From: Flavobacterium cupreum
GTDB taxonomy: Bacteria > Bacteroidota > Bacteroidia > Flavobacteriales > Flavobacteriaceae
Length of the DNA stretch: 64,000 bases
Direction of reading: 5' to 3'
Assembly: GCF_003996965.1 (NCBI RefSeq)
Contig: NZ_QWDM01000011.1
Span: 1 to 64,000, forward strand
A program made the translations under genes and the position numbers. The notes under the pieces were generated by a model. That model was not told the origin of the DNA, did no database searches, and saw nothing but the letters and a program-made list of their open reading frames with translations. Below, piece by piece: positions 43,608 through 51,819 of this stretch; position 1 is the stretch's first letter; the number at the start of each line of letters is the position of its first letter.

Positions 43608-44226
43608 AAACAAGTAGCGCTTTTATAGTTTGTTGAATGTGCTTTGTAAGACTGTTTTTAATATAATCGTTGTATAACGTTTCTGTATTTAAATTTAAAA
43701 GTTCCTCAAAGAAAGGTTTGTTCATGTGAAAGTGAAAAAAAGTTCCCATTATCGTCGGAGTGATCAATGGAATAATGACGTCTTTTCTGAAAATCCCTTT
43801 TGACTGGCCTTCTTTCACGATTGTTTCCAGTGATTTTAAGTTCCCTTTTTTTAATTCAGTGAAAGCGGCGAGATTTTCTTCTCTTTTTTTAGAAGTAAGT
43901 TCAAAATGTAAAATCCTGTAAATCCCTCTGTTACAATTGATTCTGTTGATGTAAATTTCGATTAATTTATTGACTTTATCAAGAGGTTCCAGATTTTCGT
44001 GCAATAAAAGTTCGATTTGCAGTTTTAAGTCAGAAGTTTTGTATAGAAGTAAAGCCTCCAGTAATCTTTCTTTAGAACCAAAATAATACGAAACCATGGC
44101 AATATTAATTTTTGCCATTTTCGATATATCCCGTATGGATGTACCCTCAAATCCTTTCTCGGAAAATAGCTTTTCCGCGACCTCAAGGATCTGAATTTTT
44201 TTATCGTTTAATTCGACTTTAGACAT
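43597..44226 (-). CDS. TetR-family repressor of the efflux operon
   Basis: 209 residues from the ATG at 44226. An upstream TTG at 44250 is rejected because it lies inside the -7 box. The HTH is KGFEGTSIRDISKMAKINIAMVSYYFGSKERLLEALL (about 26-60). It is the first gene of the TetR-TolC-HlyD-MFS operon. A near-perfect 39-bp palindrome covers the operon's own promoter, so it should repress itself together with the pump until a drug releases it. Confidence 0.94.
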   Translation of the reverse strand: MSKVELNDKKIQILEVAEKLFSEKGFEGTSIRDISKMAKINIAMVSYYFGSKERLLEALLLYKTSDLKLQIELLLHENLEPLDKVNKLIEIYINRINCNRGIYRILHFELTSKKREENLAAFTELKKGNLKSLETIVKEGQSKGIFRKDVIIPLITPTIMGTFFHFHMNKPFFEELLNLNTETLYNDYIKNSLTKHIQQTIKALLVYEN

Positions 44227-44247
44227 GGTATCATTTATAATCGGGTA

Positions 44248-44288
44248 CAAAATTAAACAGGCGTTTAATTTAAACGCTTGTTTAATTT
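44248..44288 (-). promoter_or_regulatory. Promoter and 39-bp palindromic operator of the efflux operon
   Basis: 44250-44288 is a palindrome centred on position 44269 with one mismatched pair; its core is GGCGTTTAATTTAAACGC. The -7 box TAATTTTG is at 44248-44255 on the minus strand. The repressor would therefore sit on the promoter. 44289-44361 holds nothing else recognised. Confidence 0.87.
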
Positions 44289-44361
44289 ATTTTTAACACA
44301 ATATTAACAGAAAACCATGTAGTTAGTTTTAGGGTTAAATAATCTCTTTAATTAATTAAAT

Positions 44362-45087
44362 TTATTCTAACGCTAAAATAAAGTAATAAATAAATTGATA
44401 CAAAAATTTACGAATACTTAAGAATCTGTCTCTTGTTAATTCCACCTTTTTGTCAGTATAAAATGGAAGATTTTTCATTGTTTTAAATTTTGAGTCTTCA
44501 TCTGTAGCTTCATGTATCTCTTCTAATTGCCTCATGTGCTTATCAGATAAAACACCTTTGTTATGAAGAAGAGCATGTCGAATAATTCTATATTCTTTAT
44601 ATCTGTCAAAAGTTTCCTTAATGCGTTTTTGAGGATTGCTTTTATCTTCAATTCCTGTTTTATTTATAAAGTAGTCTATAAAATTGTCATTAGTCCATGC
44701 GTTTCTAATTCTATCAGAAATTTGTTTTTCAGTAATTGAGTTTTCATATTCCTGAAGTATAGTTTCATATACATCCTCAAAGGCAGCATCAACAACACTT
44801 ACTGAATTTAAAACATAATATTCAAATATTTTTGTAGGAACTTCTTTTGAATATTTTTCTATTAAAAGATTGTTAGTAAGTTGCTCCTCTATTTCTGGCT
44901 TCAGTCGAAGATCTTCATGTATATTCGCGGTTGTAGACAGGAGAATTTTGCGATCGGGGTCATTATACTTTTCTATTGCTAGATGACAGGCATTTAGCAT
45001 TAATGCGCTACTTGTATAATCTTTTAGAATTTTTATTGAAGTTACTGTAAGTATACCTTGTATTTTATTTTTGAGTTCTGTTGTCAT
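44362..45087 (-). CDS. Unknown protein with a HEPN-like R-x4-H motif
   Basis: A 241-residue, all-helical cytoplasmic protein that I cannot assign to a named family. Residues 170-178 read RHALLHNKG. The R-x4-H spacing followed by N and G fits the catalytic motif of several HEPN ribonuclease families; an upstream helix contains conserved-looking acidic residues (VVDAAFEDVYETILQEYE). Its DNA is more A+T-rich than its neighbours and it stands alone between the efflux and trp operons, which suggests an acquired gene. No antitoxin partner gene is visible. RNase or toxin function is inference. Confidence 0.7.
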   Translation of the reverse strand: MTTELKNKIQGILTVTSIKILKDYTSSALMLNACHLAIEKYNDPDRKILLSTTANIHEDLRLKPEIEEQLTNNLLIEKYSKEVPTKIFEYYVLNSVSVVDAAFEDVYETILQEYENSITEKQISDRIRNAWTNDNFIDYFINKTGIEDKSNPQKRIKETFDRYKEYRIIRHALLHNKGVLSDKHMRQLEEIHEATDEDSKFKTMKNLPFYTDKKVELTRDRFLSIRKFLYQFIYYFILALE

Positions 45088-45226
45088 AATTATATTTTAA
45101 GCTGTAAATAGCATTTCTTAGCAAAAATTTTATTATATAAGAATTGTATGTAAAATTTATTTAAAAGATAAACTTAATTTATTAAATCTACACAAATATT
45201 TCTCTGTTATTAATTCTCAAAATAAA

Positions 45227-45262
45227 AAACGACATCTAAATTTTAAACGTCGTTATAATTTT
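45227..45262 (-). terminator. Weak terminator after trpA
   Basis: AACGAC (45228-45233) pairs with GTCGTT (45249-45254) and T-rich sequence lies on both sides. The stem is short. The remaining gap 45088-45226 is AT-rich and shows no gene. Confidence 0.5.
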
Positions 45263-45279
45263 TATAATAGAAAGAGAAC

Positions 45280-46041
45280 CTATCGGATCCCTCCAACAAA
45301 TTCCGAAATTTTTCCAGAACCAATTTCACTCAAATGTTTAATAAAACCACTTCCGATAATAGCGCCTTTGGCAAATTTGGTGGCCTGGTTAAAAGTCTCC
45401 CTATTCGAAATTCCAAAACCAATGATTTGTGGATTTTTCAGGTTCATGCCTGCAATTCTTTCGAAATAATCTACCTGAACATTTCCAAAACCGGATTGGG
45501 AACCTGTAACACTTGCTGAACTTACCATATAAATGAAGCCATTTGAAACGCTGTCAATAAAACGAATGCGCTCGTCTGACGTTTGCGGGGTAATCAAAAA
45601 CACGTTTATTAAACCGTATTTTTCGAAAATAGTTTTGTATTCGTCTGCATAAACATCAACCGGAAGATCGGGAATAATCAATCCGTCAATACCGATTTCC
45701 GCGCATTTTTTGCAGAATGCCTCAATGCCATATTGTAACATCGGATTGAAATAACCCATAATGATCAATGGGATTTTTACGCTTTCGCGAATGTTTTTCA
45801 ACTGATCGAAAAGAATTTGTGTTGTCATTCCGTTATGAAGGGCTTGTGTTGAACTTGCCTGGATGGTTGGTCCGTCTGCGAGAGGATCGCTGAAAGGCAA
45901 ACCAATTTCAATTAAATCCACTCCGTTTTTTTCCAAATCCTGAATGATTTGAACCGTATCGTTTAAATTAGGATATCCCGCCGAAAAATAAATAGAAAGG
46001 ATTTTCTTATCTTCCTGTAATTTTTGAGTTATTCTGTTCAT
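45280..46041 (-). CDS. trpA: Tryptophan synthase alpha subunit
   Basis: 253 residues. It cleaves indole-3-glycerol phosphate to indole and glyceraldehyde 3-phosphate and passes indole to TrpB. The catalytic E45 and D56 lie in IEIGLPFSDPLADGPT. The phosphate-binding FGISNRETF and GAIIGSGF are intact. It is the last gene of the trp operon, separated from trpB by two passenger genes and a 144-bp repeat-bearing gap, so it may depend on read-through. Confidence 0.97.
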   Translation of the reverse strand: MNRITQKLQEDKKILSIYFSAGYPNLNDTVQIIQDLEKNGVDLIEIGLPFSDPLADGPTIQASSTQALHNGMTTQILFDQLKNIRESVKIPLIIMGYFNPMLQYGIEAFCKKCAEIGIDGLIIPDLPVDVYADEYKTIFEKYGLINVFLITPQTSDERIRFIDSVSNGFIYMVSSASVTGSQSGFGNVQVDYFERIAGMNLKNPQIIGFGISNRETFNQATKFAKGAIIGSGFIKHLSEIGSGKISEFVGGIR

Positions 46042-46106
46042 TTTATATTTTTTTATTTGCTCCTGACAGATATTTTATAACCTTACAGGGTAATTATTTA
46101 TTTTTT

Positions 46107-46177
46107 TGCCACAGATTAAAAAGATTTTAATGATTTTTTGAGAATTTAATCTGTGAGAATCAGTGAAATCTGTGGCA
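46107..46177. repeat. TGCCACAGATT inverted repeat
   Basis: TGCCACAGATT (46107-46117) pairs with AATCTGTGGCA (46167-46177); AATCTGTGAGAATC inside is a third partial copy. It fills the gap between the nitrilase and trpA genes and could attenuate read-through into trpA. Confidence 0.8.
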
Positions 46178-46185
46178 TTCTTTTT

Positions 46186-46923
46186 CTAATTGATAATGAC
46201 CTGACTCATCCAGTTATCATTTTGATTTTCTACAATTAAAAGGCCGGAATCTGAATCGTTCATTTGTGCAACAAGTTCTCCGTTGTTATTCCAGAAAGCA
46301 CTTTTTCCGCCTGAAGGATAGCCCCAGGATTCGCCGCTGAAATTAGACATCAGAACATTTATTTTATGTTTTTGGGCATAACTTTGTAAATCACGGTATG
46401 CATTTGGAATCCCGTTTGGCGTAAAGAAAATACTGGCGATATAAACCGAAGTTTCTTTTTTACCGGCATTTTCAGCATGCAGCGGATTGTCTATGTCGGC
46501 ACAAATAGCAAACGAAATTTTATGATCTTCAATCGTAATCATCGGATTATAATCGAAAGAAGGCTGGAAAAATTCGTCTTCTCCTTCATGTAAAAATTGC
46601 TTGGTATATATCGACACCGAATTATCCGGAAAAATAATAAATTCACCGATATACAATTCTGATTCATTCTGAATGGGGGCGCCCGCAACAATGGTAATAT
46701 TATGATCGACCGCCAGTTCTTTTAAATGATCTATCCTGTAATCGTCTTTTGTAAAGGCCAATTCCGCTGCATTTTCTCTTTCGTAACCTGTAATAGACAA
46801 TTCCGGAAACACAATTAAATTGGCGCCTTTTTCTGCAGCAAGTGCGATCAAACGATAATGATCCAATAAATTAGACCCGATATCTCCTCTTTTTGGCTTT
46901 GTCTGTGCTGCTGCTAAAATCAT
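46186..46923 (-). CDS. Carbon-nitrogen hydrolase (nitrilase superfamily), copy 2
   Basis: 245 residues with catalytic E41 (FPELSITGYE), K108 (YTKQFLHEGE) and C141 (FAICADIDN). It is a paralog of 27640-28392, equal in length and motif spacing. It lies between trpB and trpA and reads in the same direction, so it is probably expressed with tryptophan synthesis, but no amide in that pathway needs it. The substrate is unknown. Confidence 0.92.
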   Translation of the reverse strand: MILAAAQTKPKRGDIGSNLLDHYRLIALAAEKGANLIVFPELSITGYERENAAELAFTKDDYRIDHLKELAVDHNITIVAGAPIQNESELYIGEFIIFPDNSVSIYTKQFLHEGEDEFFQPSFDYNPMITIEDHKISFAICADIDNPLHAENAGKKETSVYIASIFFTPNGIPNAYRDLQSYAQKHKINVLMSNFSGESWGYPSGGKSAFWNNNGELVAQMNDSDSGLLIVENQNDNWMSQVIIN

Positions 46924-46970
46924 TATGATGTATTATTTTTTAATATTTATGGGTTGAGGTTTCTCGATTT

Positions 46971-47288
46971 TTAACTTTCAATGTAAATCCATGCCGTTAC
47001 GCCTGATTTCAGTTTGATCTGAACTCTTTTGTAGGCATTAGATTCGAATAAATCTGCTTTTGCCAGATCTTTGCTGGATATCGTATAGACGATTCCTTTG
47101 ATAAAATCGGAAGTATTTTCGCTGGGCATGGCTACAAAATAATCTGTCATTCCAAATTCTTCCTCTATTTTTAAATCCTTTAGTTTATAACCTGTCAGCT
47201 GGTCCGGTGTTCCGGGCAGGATCTTATTAAAAACCTGCATCTGAATTTCTTTTGACTGTAATGTTCCGTAAGAAAATAGCTGTTCCAT
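46971..47288 (-). CDS. Gamma-glutamylcyclotransferase-like (AIG2/YtfP) protein
   Basis: 105 residues. It starts with the family loop LFSYGTLQ (4-11) and has ESNAYKRVQIKL, in which the glutamate (E83 or nearby) is the expected acid/base. Members convert gamma-glutamyl amines or peptides to 5-oxoproline. It is a passenger gene of the trp operon, 58 bases after trpB. Confidence 0.9.
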   Translation of the reverse strand: MEQLFSYGTLQSKEIQMQVFNKILPGTPDQLTGYKLKDLKIEEEFGMTDYFVAMPSENTSDFIKGIVYTISSKDLAKADLFESNAYKRVQIKLKSGVTAWIYIES

Positions 47289-47346
47289 AAATAGTGTTTT
47301 GTGTTGTTATTGGTCTGCGGCGATAACGCCCAAATTACAACTTTTA

Positions 47347-48528
47347 TTATAATTTAAAATATTCGATATAATTGTCTAAATCTTTGTCACCGCGACCTGA
47401 AAGACTGATTACTACGACATCGGCTGGTTTGAATTTTTTCTGGTCCAAAACGGCAAACGCATGAGCACTTTCGATCGCCGGAATAATTCCTTCTAATTTT
47501 GTTAATTGTAAACCGGCGTTCATTGCTTCGTCATCGGTCACGGAAAAGAATTCGCCACGGCCTGTTTGTGCCAAATGGGCGTGCATTGGACCGACTCCCG
47601 GATAATCCAGACCGGCAGAAATAGAGTAGGGCTCTGTAATTTGTCCGTCCGGAGTCTGCATCAAAAGTGTTTTGCAGCCGTGAATAATACCTACTTTTCC
47701 TAACTTGCTCGTTGCAGCACTATGACCACTGTTGACGCCTTTTCCGGCAGCCTCAACAGCAATGATACCTACTTCAGGCTCGTGTAAAAAATGATAAAAA
47801 GTTCCCGCTGCGTTGCTTCCGCCACCAATACAGGCGACTACGTAATCAGGATTTTCGCGTCCTTCTTTTTCTTTCAGCTGCCATTTTATTTCTTCTGAGA
47901 TAATACTCTGAAAACGGGTTACCATATCCGGATAAGGATGGGGACCAATGGCAGATCCGATAATATAATGCGTGTCAACCGGATTGTTAATCCAGTCACG
48001 GATGGCTTCGTTTGTAGCATCTTTTAAGGTTCTTGAACCCGAAAGCGCCGGACGCACTTCTGCGCCTAACATTTTCATTCTTGCCACATTCGGAGCCTGG
48101 CGCGCAATGTCAATTTCGCCCATGTAAACAATGCAATCCATTCCCATCAAGGCACAAACCGTTGCTGTTGCCACACCATGCTGACCTGCGCCGGTTTCTG
48201 CAATAATTCGTTTTTTGCCCAGACGTTTGGCAACGAGTATTTGCCCAATAGTGTTGTTGACTTTATGTGCTCCGGTATGGTTTAAGTCTTCTCTTTTCAG
48301 ATAGACTTTGGTATTGTATTTTTCAGACAGACGTTTGGCGAAATAAAGCGGACTTGGACGTCCAACGTAATCTTTTAGCAATTGGTTAAATTCTGCTTTG
48401 AAATCCGGTTCAGCGATAATTTTTAAATATTGCTGGCGTAACTCTTCTACATTTGGATACAGCATTTCGGGGATGTAAGCTCCCCCAAATTCGCCGTAGT
48501 ATCCTTTTTCGTTAACATTATAGTTCAT
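47347..48528 (-). CDS. trpB: Tryptophan synthase beta subunit
   Basis: A 393-residue PLP enzyme that joins indole and serine into tryptophan. The PLP lysine is K89 in LNHTGAHKVNN. The phosphate-binding GGGSNAAG and the monovalent cation region are intact, and the length is that of standard TrpB1. It begins 3 bases after trpF. Confidence 0.98.
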   Translation of the reverse strand: MNYNVNEKGYYGEFGGAYIPEMLYPNVEELRQQYLKIIAEPDFKAEFNQLLKDYVGRPSPLYFAKRLSEKYNTKVYLKREDLNHTGAHKVNNTIGQILVAKRLGKKRIIAETGAGQHGVATATVCALMGMDCIVYMGEIDIARQAPNVARMKMLGAEVRPALSGSRTLKDATNEAIRDWINNPVDTHYIIGSAIGPHPYPDMVTRFQSIISEEIKWQLKEKEGRENPDYVVACIGGGSNAAGTFYHFLHEPEVGIIAVEAAGKGVNSGHSAATSKLGKVGIIHGCKTLLMQTPDGQITEPYSISAGLDYPGVGPMHAHLAQTGRGEFFSVTDDEAMNAGLQLTKLEGIIPAIESAHAFAVLDQKKFKPADVVVISLSGRGDKDLDNYIEYFKL

Positions 48529-48531
48529 AAT

Positions 48532-49200
48532 TTATCTGTTTTTTATTTCCTGGAGACGGGCGCGTACTGATGCACTGGCGTGCGTCTCTACATAGGCCTC
48601 TCTGCACAATTTTATATTTTTTAATCCGGGTTCAATCTCAAATTTACTGTTTATATCAATGGCATAAATGGGTAACTTAAGTTTTTTTATCATCGGTATT
48701 TCATCGATTCCGATACCGCCGCTTAAGAAAAACGGCTTCTCCGATTTGTATTTTTCTAATATCGTCCAGTCGAAAGCAGTTCCGTTTCCGCCTGGTAATT
48801 TTCCTTTTGTATCAAATAAAAAATAATCGCATAACTTTTCAAAAGGAGTTAAAATATCGAAATCAAAATCTTCACCAACGGAAAAAACTTTTATGATTTC
48901 AACTTTCGCATCAATTTTGCCATCGATTTTCTTTTTTAATTCCTGACAGAACTCAACGGATTCATTTCCGTGCAGCTGAACAGCCTGTAAATGATATTTG
49001 TTGACCTTCGACATGATATAATCGACAGTGGCATCTACAAAAACACCTGTTTTTTTGATTGTTTTGATCAGTTCCGGAATCGTTCCGTCAAAATAGCGAG
49101 CGGATTTTTCGTAGAAAATAAACCCCATATAATCGGGCAGGACAGCTCCCACTTCGAGAATATTATCGGGATATTTCATTCCGCATATTTTTAGTTTCAT
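48532..49200 (-). CDS. trpF: Phosphoribosylanthranilate isomerase
   Basis: 222 residues. The catalytic C6 lies in KICGM, and the general acid aspartate in FLFDTKGK; LSGGIG and IDINSKFE close the phosphate site. It converts PRA to CdRP in the third trp step. Some 196 bases filled with heptamer repeats separate it from trpC, and an A-run (T-run on the plus strand) adjoins its ATG. Confidence 0.97.
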   Translation of the reverse strand: MKLKICGMKYPDNILEVGAVLPDYMGFIFYEKSARYFDGTIPELIKTIKKTGVFVDATVDYIMSKVNKYHLQAVQLHGNESVEFCQELKKKIDGKIDAKVEIIKVFSVGEDFDFDILTPFEKLCDYFLFDTKGKLPGGNGTAFDWTILEKYKSEKPFFLSGGIGIDEIPMIKKLKLPIYAIDINSKFEIEPGLKNIKLCREAYVETHASASVRARLQEIKNR

Positions 49201-49212
49201 TTTTTTTTTAAT

Positions 49213-49401
49213 GCTTTAAGCTGTAAGCTTTACGCTTTAGGCTAATTATAGTAATGTTGAGAAAAGGCTTTATGCTTTAAACTTTAGGCAGTAGGCTAAT
49301 TTTAATAATGTTGAGAAAAGGCTTTATGCTTTAAGCTTTAGGCAGTAGGCTAATTTTAATAATGTTGAAAAAAGCGTATTGCTTAAAGCCTACAGCCTAA
49401 A
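49213..49401. repeat. GCTTTAR heptamer arrays between trpC and trpF
   Basis: 49213-49247 is five heptamers (GCTTTAA GCTGTAA and so on). 49267-49301 and 49321-49355 are two more five-unit arrays forming a 54-bp direct repeat with TTTAATAATGTTGA. 49381-49401 has units in the opposite orientation. The last array runs into the end of trpC, whose final codons and stop (CAG CTT TAG) fall in the repeat. Confidence 0.88.
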
Positions 49402-50176
49402 GCTGTCTAATAAATTCCCTTGCGGCCTTTCCCGCATTATCGGTTTTCATAAAATTTTCCCCGATTAAAAAACCGCTATACCCATAAGGTCTTAGTTCCG
49501 AAATAGCTTCAACCGATGAAATGCCGCTTTCGGAAACTTTTACAAAATCATCCGGAATCCGGGAGGCCAGCTGTTTGCTGAAATCCAGGCTTACTTCGAA
49601 GGTTTTGAGGTTTCGGTTGTTCACGCCAATCATATCAAGCGTTGGCATAATCGATTTTTCTAATTCTTCCTGATTGTGAACTTCGAGTAAAACTTCTAAA
49701 CCTAGCTTTTTGGCGAATCCGGACAATGATTTGATTTCTTCGCGGGTTAATACCGCGGCAATCAGTAAAATCAAATCGGCTCCAAAAGCTTTGGCTTCGA
49801 GAATCTGATATTCGTCTACAATAAATTCTTTTCGCAAAAGCGGAATATTTACTGAAGCTCTTGCTAAAATTAAATCATCGAGTGAACCGCCAAAATACTT
49901 TCCGTCAGTTAAAACAGAAATTCCGCAGGCACCTGCACTTTCATATCCTTTTACGACTTCTTCCACAGTAAAATTATGATTTATAACTGATTTTGAAGGG
50001 GAGCGACGTTTGTGTTCTGCAATAATCCCGGTTGTACTTTGTCTTAATTTTTGACTTAAGGAGATTGTCTCTCTTTCAAAAAATACCGAATTTTCCAATT
50101 GTGAAACCGGAATGATCGATTTTTTAAGGACAACTTCCCGTTGTTTATCGAAGATAATTTTATCTAAAATATTCAT
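49397..50176 (-). CDS. trpC: Indole-3-glycerol-phosphate synthase
   Basis: 259 residues. Catalytic E54 and K56 are in IIAEHKRRSPSK, and the barrel motifs LRKEFIVDEYQI, IGVNNRNLKTF and VSESGI are present. It closes CdRP into indole-3-glycerol phosphate. It is a separate polypeptide, not fused to trpF. The last heptamer unit of the downstream array contributes the final residues QL and the stop. Confidence 0.97.
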   Translation of the reverse strand: MNILDKIIFDKQREVVLKKSIIPVSQLENSVFFERETISLSQKLRQSTTGIIAEHKRRSPSKSVINHNFTVEEVVKGYESAGACGISVLTDGKYFGGSLDDLILARASVNIPLLRKEFIVDEYQILEAKAFGADLILLIAAVLTREEIKSLSGFAKKLGLEVLLEVHNQEELEKSIMPTLDMIGVNNRNLKTFEVSLDFSKQLASRIPDDFVKVSESGISSVEAISELRPYGYSGFLIGENFMKTDNAGKAAREFIRQL

Positions 50177-50187
50177 GGTTATTTTTT

Positions 50188-50233
50188 GTTTCAGGTTTCA
50201 GGTTTCACGTTCCAGCAACCTGAAACCTGAAAC
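50188..50233. repeat. GTTTCAG heptamer array with a 17-bp perfect inverted repeat
   Basis: Four heptamers (50188-50215) are followed by the complement; 50188-50204 and 50217-50233 pair perfectly over 17 bp with a 12-base loop. It sits in the 64-bp gap between trpD and trpC and would form a strong RNA hairpin there. Confidence 0.9.
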
Positions 50234-50240
50234 TATTTTT

Positions 50241-51233
50241 TTACTTGCTTAATTCTTTCAGTTTGTTCAATACTTTCAATCCTTTTCCGGAGAATAAACT
50301 TTCTTTCGCCTGTTTAAAACCTTCCTGTGGAGAACATTTTGTTACCGTTGCAATCGCCATTGCCGCATTGGCACAAACCACATTGTTTTGGGCTTCGCTT
50401 CCTTTTCCGGAAATGATACTGGTAAACATTTCTGCTGACTCTTCGATGGTTCTTCCGCCCTCGATCTCGCTTTGTGCTAAAAGGCGAACACCAAAATCAT
50501 CCGGTTTTAGCATGCCTTCCATAGTACTGGTAATGATTTTTGTCGGACCGGTTAACGAAATTTCATCATAACCGTCAAGCGAGTGCAGGATGGTAAAATT
50601 AACTTCGGTATTCTGGTATAAATAAGCATACATTCTGGCTAATTCTAAATTGAAAACACCTACCAATTGATTTTTAGGAAACGACGGATTTACCATTGGT
50701 CCTAACATATTGAAGAATGTTTTTACGGCCAGTTCTTTTCTGATCGGCCCCACATTTTTCATTGCCGGGTGAAATAAAGGTGCATGCAAAACGCAAATTC
50801 CGGCCTGATCGATACATTTTTCCAAAAAGTCAGGATCATTGCTAAATTTAATGCCCATTTTTTCCATGACGTTACTGGATCCGGAAATAGAGGAAACTCC
50901 GTAATTCCCGTGTTTTGCCACTTTTATTCCGGCTCCCGCAGCAATAAAGGAAGCTAAAGTCGAAATATTGAATGTATCTTTTCCGTCACCACCGGTTCCG
51001 CATAAATCGATCGTATTGTAGGCCGATAAGTCAACACGGATGCATAATTCCAATAGTGCTTCACGAAAACCGGAAAGTTCGTCTATCGTAATACTGCGCA
51101 TCATAAACACAGTTAAAAAAGCTGAAATCTGACTCGGATTGTACGCTCCGCTTGAAATATTAATCAATACCGTTTTTGCTTCTTCTTTGGTAAGCACTTC
51201 GTGGTTGATTAATTTATTTAATATATTTTTCAT
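50241..51233 (-). CDS. trpD: Anthranilate phosphoribosyltransferase
   Basis: 330 residues. The PRPP site CGTGGDGKDTFN lies near 78-89, then KHGNYGVSSISGSSNVME, with the metal-binding D and E residues of LHSLDGYDEIS later. It attaches phosphoribose to anthranilate. It is a free-standing protein, not fused to TrpG. The gap downstream holds the GTTTCAG hairpin. Confidence 0.97.
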   Translation of the reverse strand: MKNILNKLINHEVLTKEEAKTVLINISSGAYNPSQISAFLTVFMMRSITIDELSGFREALLELCIRVDLSAYNTIDLCGTGGDGKDTFNISTLASFIAAGAGIKVAKHGNYGVSSISGSSNVMEKMGIKFSNDPDFLEKCIDQAGICVLHAPLFHPAMKNVGPIRKELAVKTFFNMLGPMVNPSFPKNQLVGVFNLELARMYAYLYQNTEVNFTILHSLDGYDEISLTGPTKIITSTMEGMLKPDDFGVRLLAQSEIEGGRTIEESAEMFTSIISGKGSEAQNNVVCANAAMAIATVTKCSPQEGFKQAKESLFSGKGLKVLNKLKELSK

Positions 51234-51294
51234 TTTTTTGAGGTTCTAAGTTTTCTGCTACGACTGTAAACTGAGACTGAGACTGTCTGCTTTT

Positions 51295-51702
51295 TCAATG
51301 TTCATTTCCCTGATAAATCCACATGGGTTCTGTTTTTCCTGCACGCTCAAATCCGTTCTTTTTATAAAAGTCAACAGCCCTTCCGTCAGCGGTTAACATT
51401 TGCATGTGAAAGTGACTGTACTTCTCCTGCATTTTATCCATAATCAGTTTCCCGATTCCTTTTCCCTGATATTCTGGAAGCACTAATAAATGCGGATAAT
51501 AAACCGTTAAATATCCATCAGAAATCGCATTGCCAAGCCCAACCAGTTTTTCCCCTTCCCAGGCGGTTATTAACGTTTCGGAATTCAAAAGAGCGTTATA
51601 CAATTCGTTAGGTTTATTGGCCGAACTCCATTCGTTTTCTTTATAGAGTACTAATATGTCTTCGAGATTAATTTCTTTGGTTTCTAAAATTGCTATGGTC
51701 AT
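51295..51702 (-). CDS. GNAT acetyltransferase
   Basis: 135 residues of the GNAT fold. The acetyl-CoA motif is LLVLPEYQGKGIGKLIMDK (about 72-90; Q/R-x-x-G-x-G/A form), followed by LTADGRAVDFYKKNGFE. The substrate is unknown. It is a passenger gene between trpG and trpD in the same direction, bounded by repeat-filled gaps on both sides. Confidence 0.92.
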   Translation of the reverse strand: MTIAILETKEINLEDILVLYKENEWSSANKPNELYNALLNSETLITAWEGEKLVGLGNAISDGYLTVYYPHLLVLPEYQGKGIGKLIMDKMQEKYSHFHMQMLTADGRAVDFYKKNGFERAGKTEPMWIYQGNEH

Positions 51703-51711
51703 TTTTTTGAG

Positions 51712-51787
51712 GTTCTAAGTTGCTGAGAGGCTAAGTTTCTAAGATTATTTGTTCCATTTTAACTGATACTAATCCGATAGCTATCGG
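51712..51787 (+). repeat. CTAAG-type octamer array and CCGATAGCTATCGG palindrome
   Basis: 51712-51743 has four octamers (GTTCTAAG TTGCTGAG and two more) directly after a T-run that adjoins the GNAT start codon. 51774-51787 is the perfect palindrome CCGATAGCTATCGG, also found at 446-463 and 768-781. ACTG-rich words (51791-51818) fill the rest of the trpG-GNAT gap; similar ACTG words fill 51262-51288. Confidence 0.88.
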
Positions 51788-51819
51788 GAAAGACTGAATA
51801 CTGAGACTGTAAACTGTCA

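Noticed and set aside
44227..44250. Longer TetR start at a TTG
   Set aside because: The codon is part of the -7 box of the operon; the ATG at 44226 fits the family.
49213..49401. CRISPR array
   Set aside because: Units are 7 bases with a 54-bp super-repeat; there are no unique ~30-base spacers and no cas genes.
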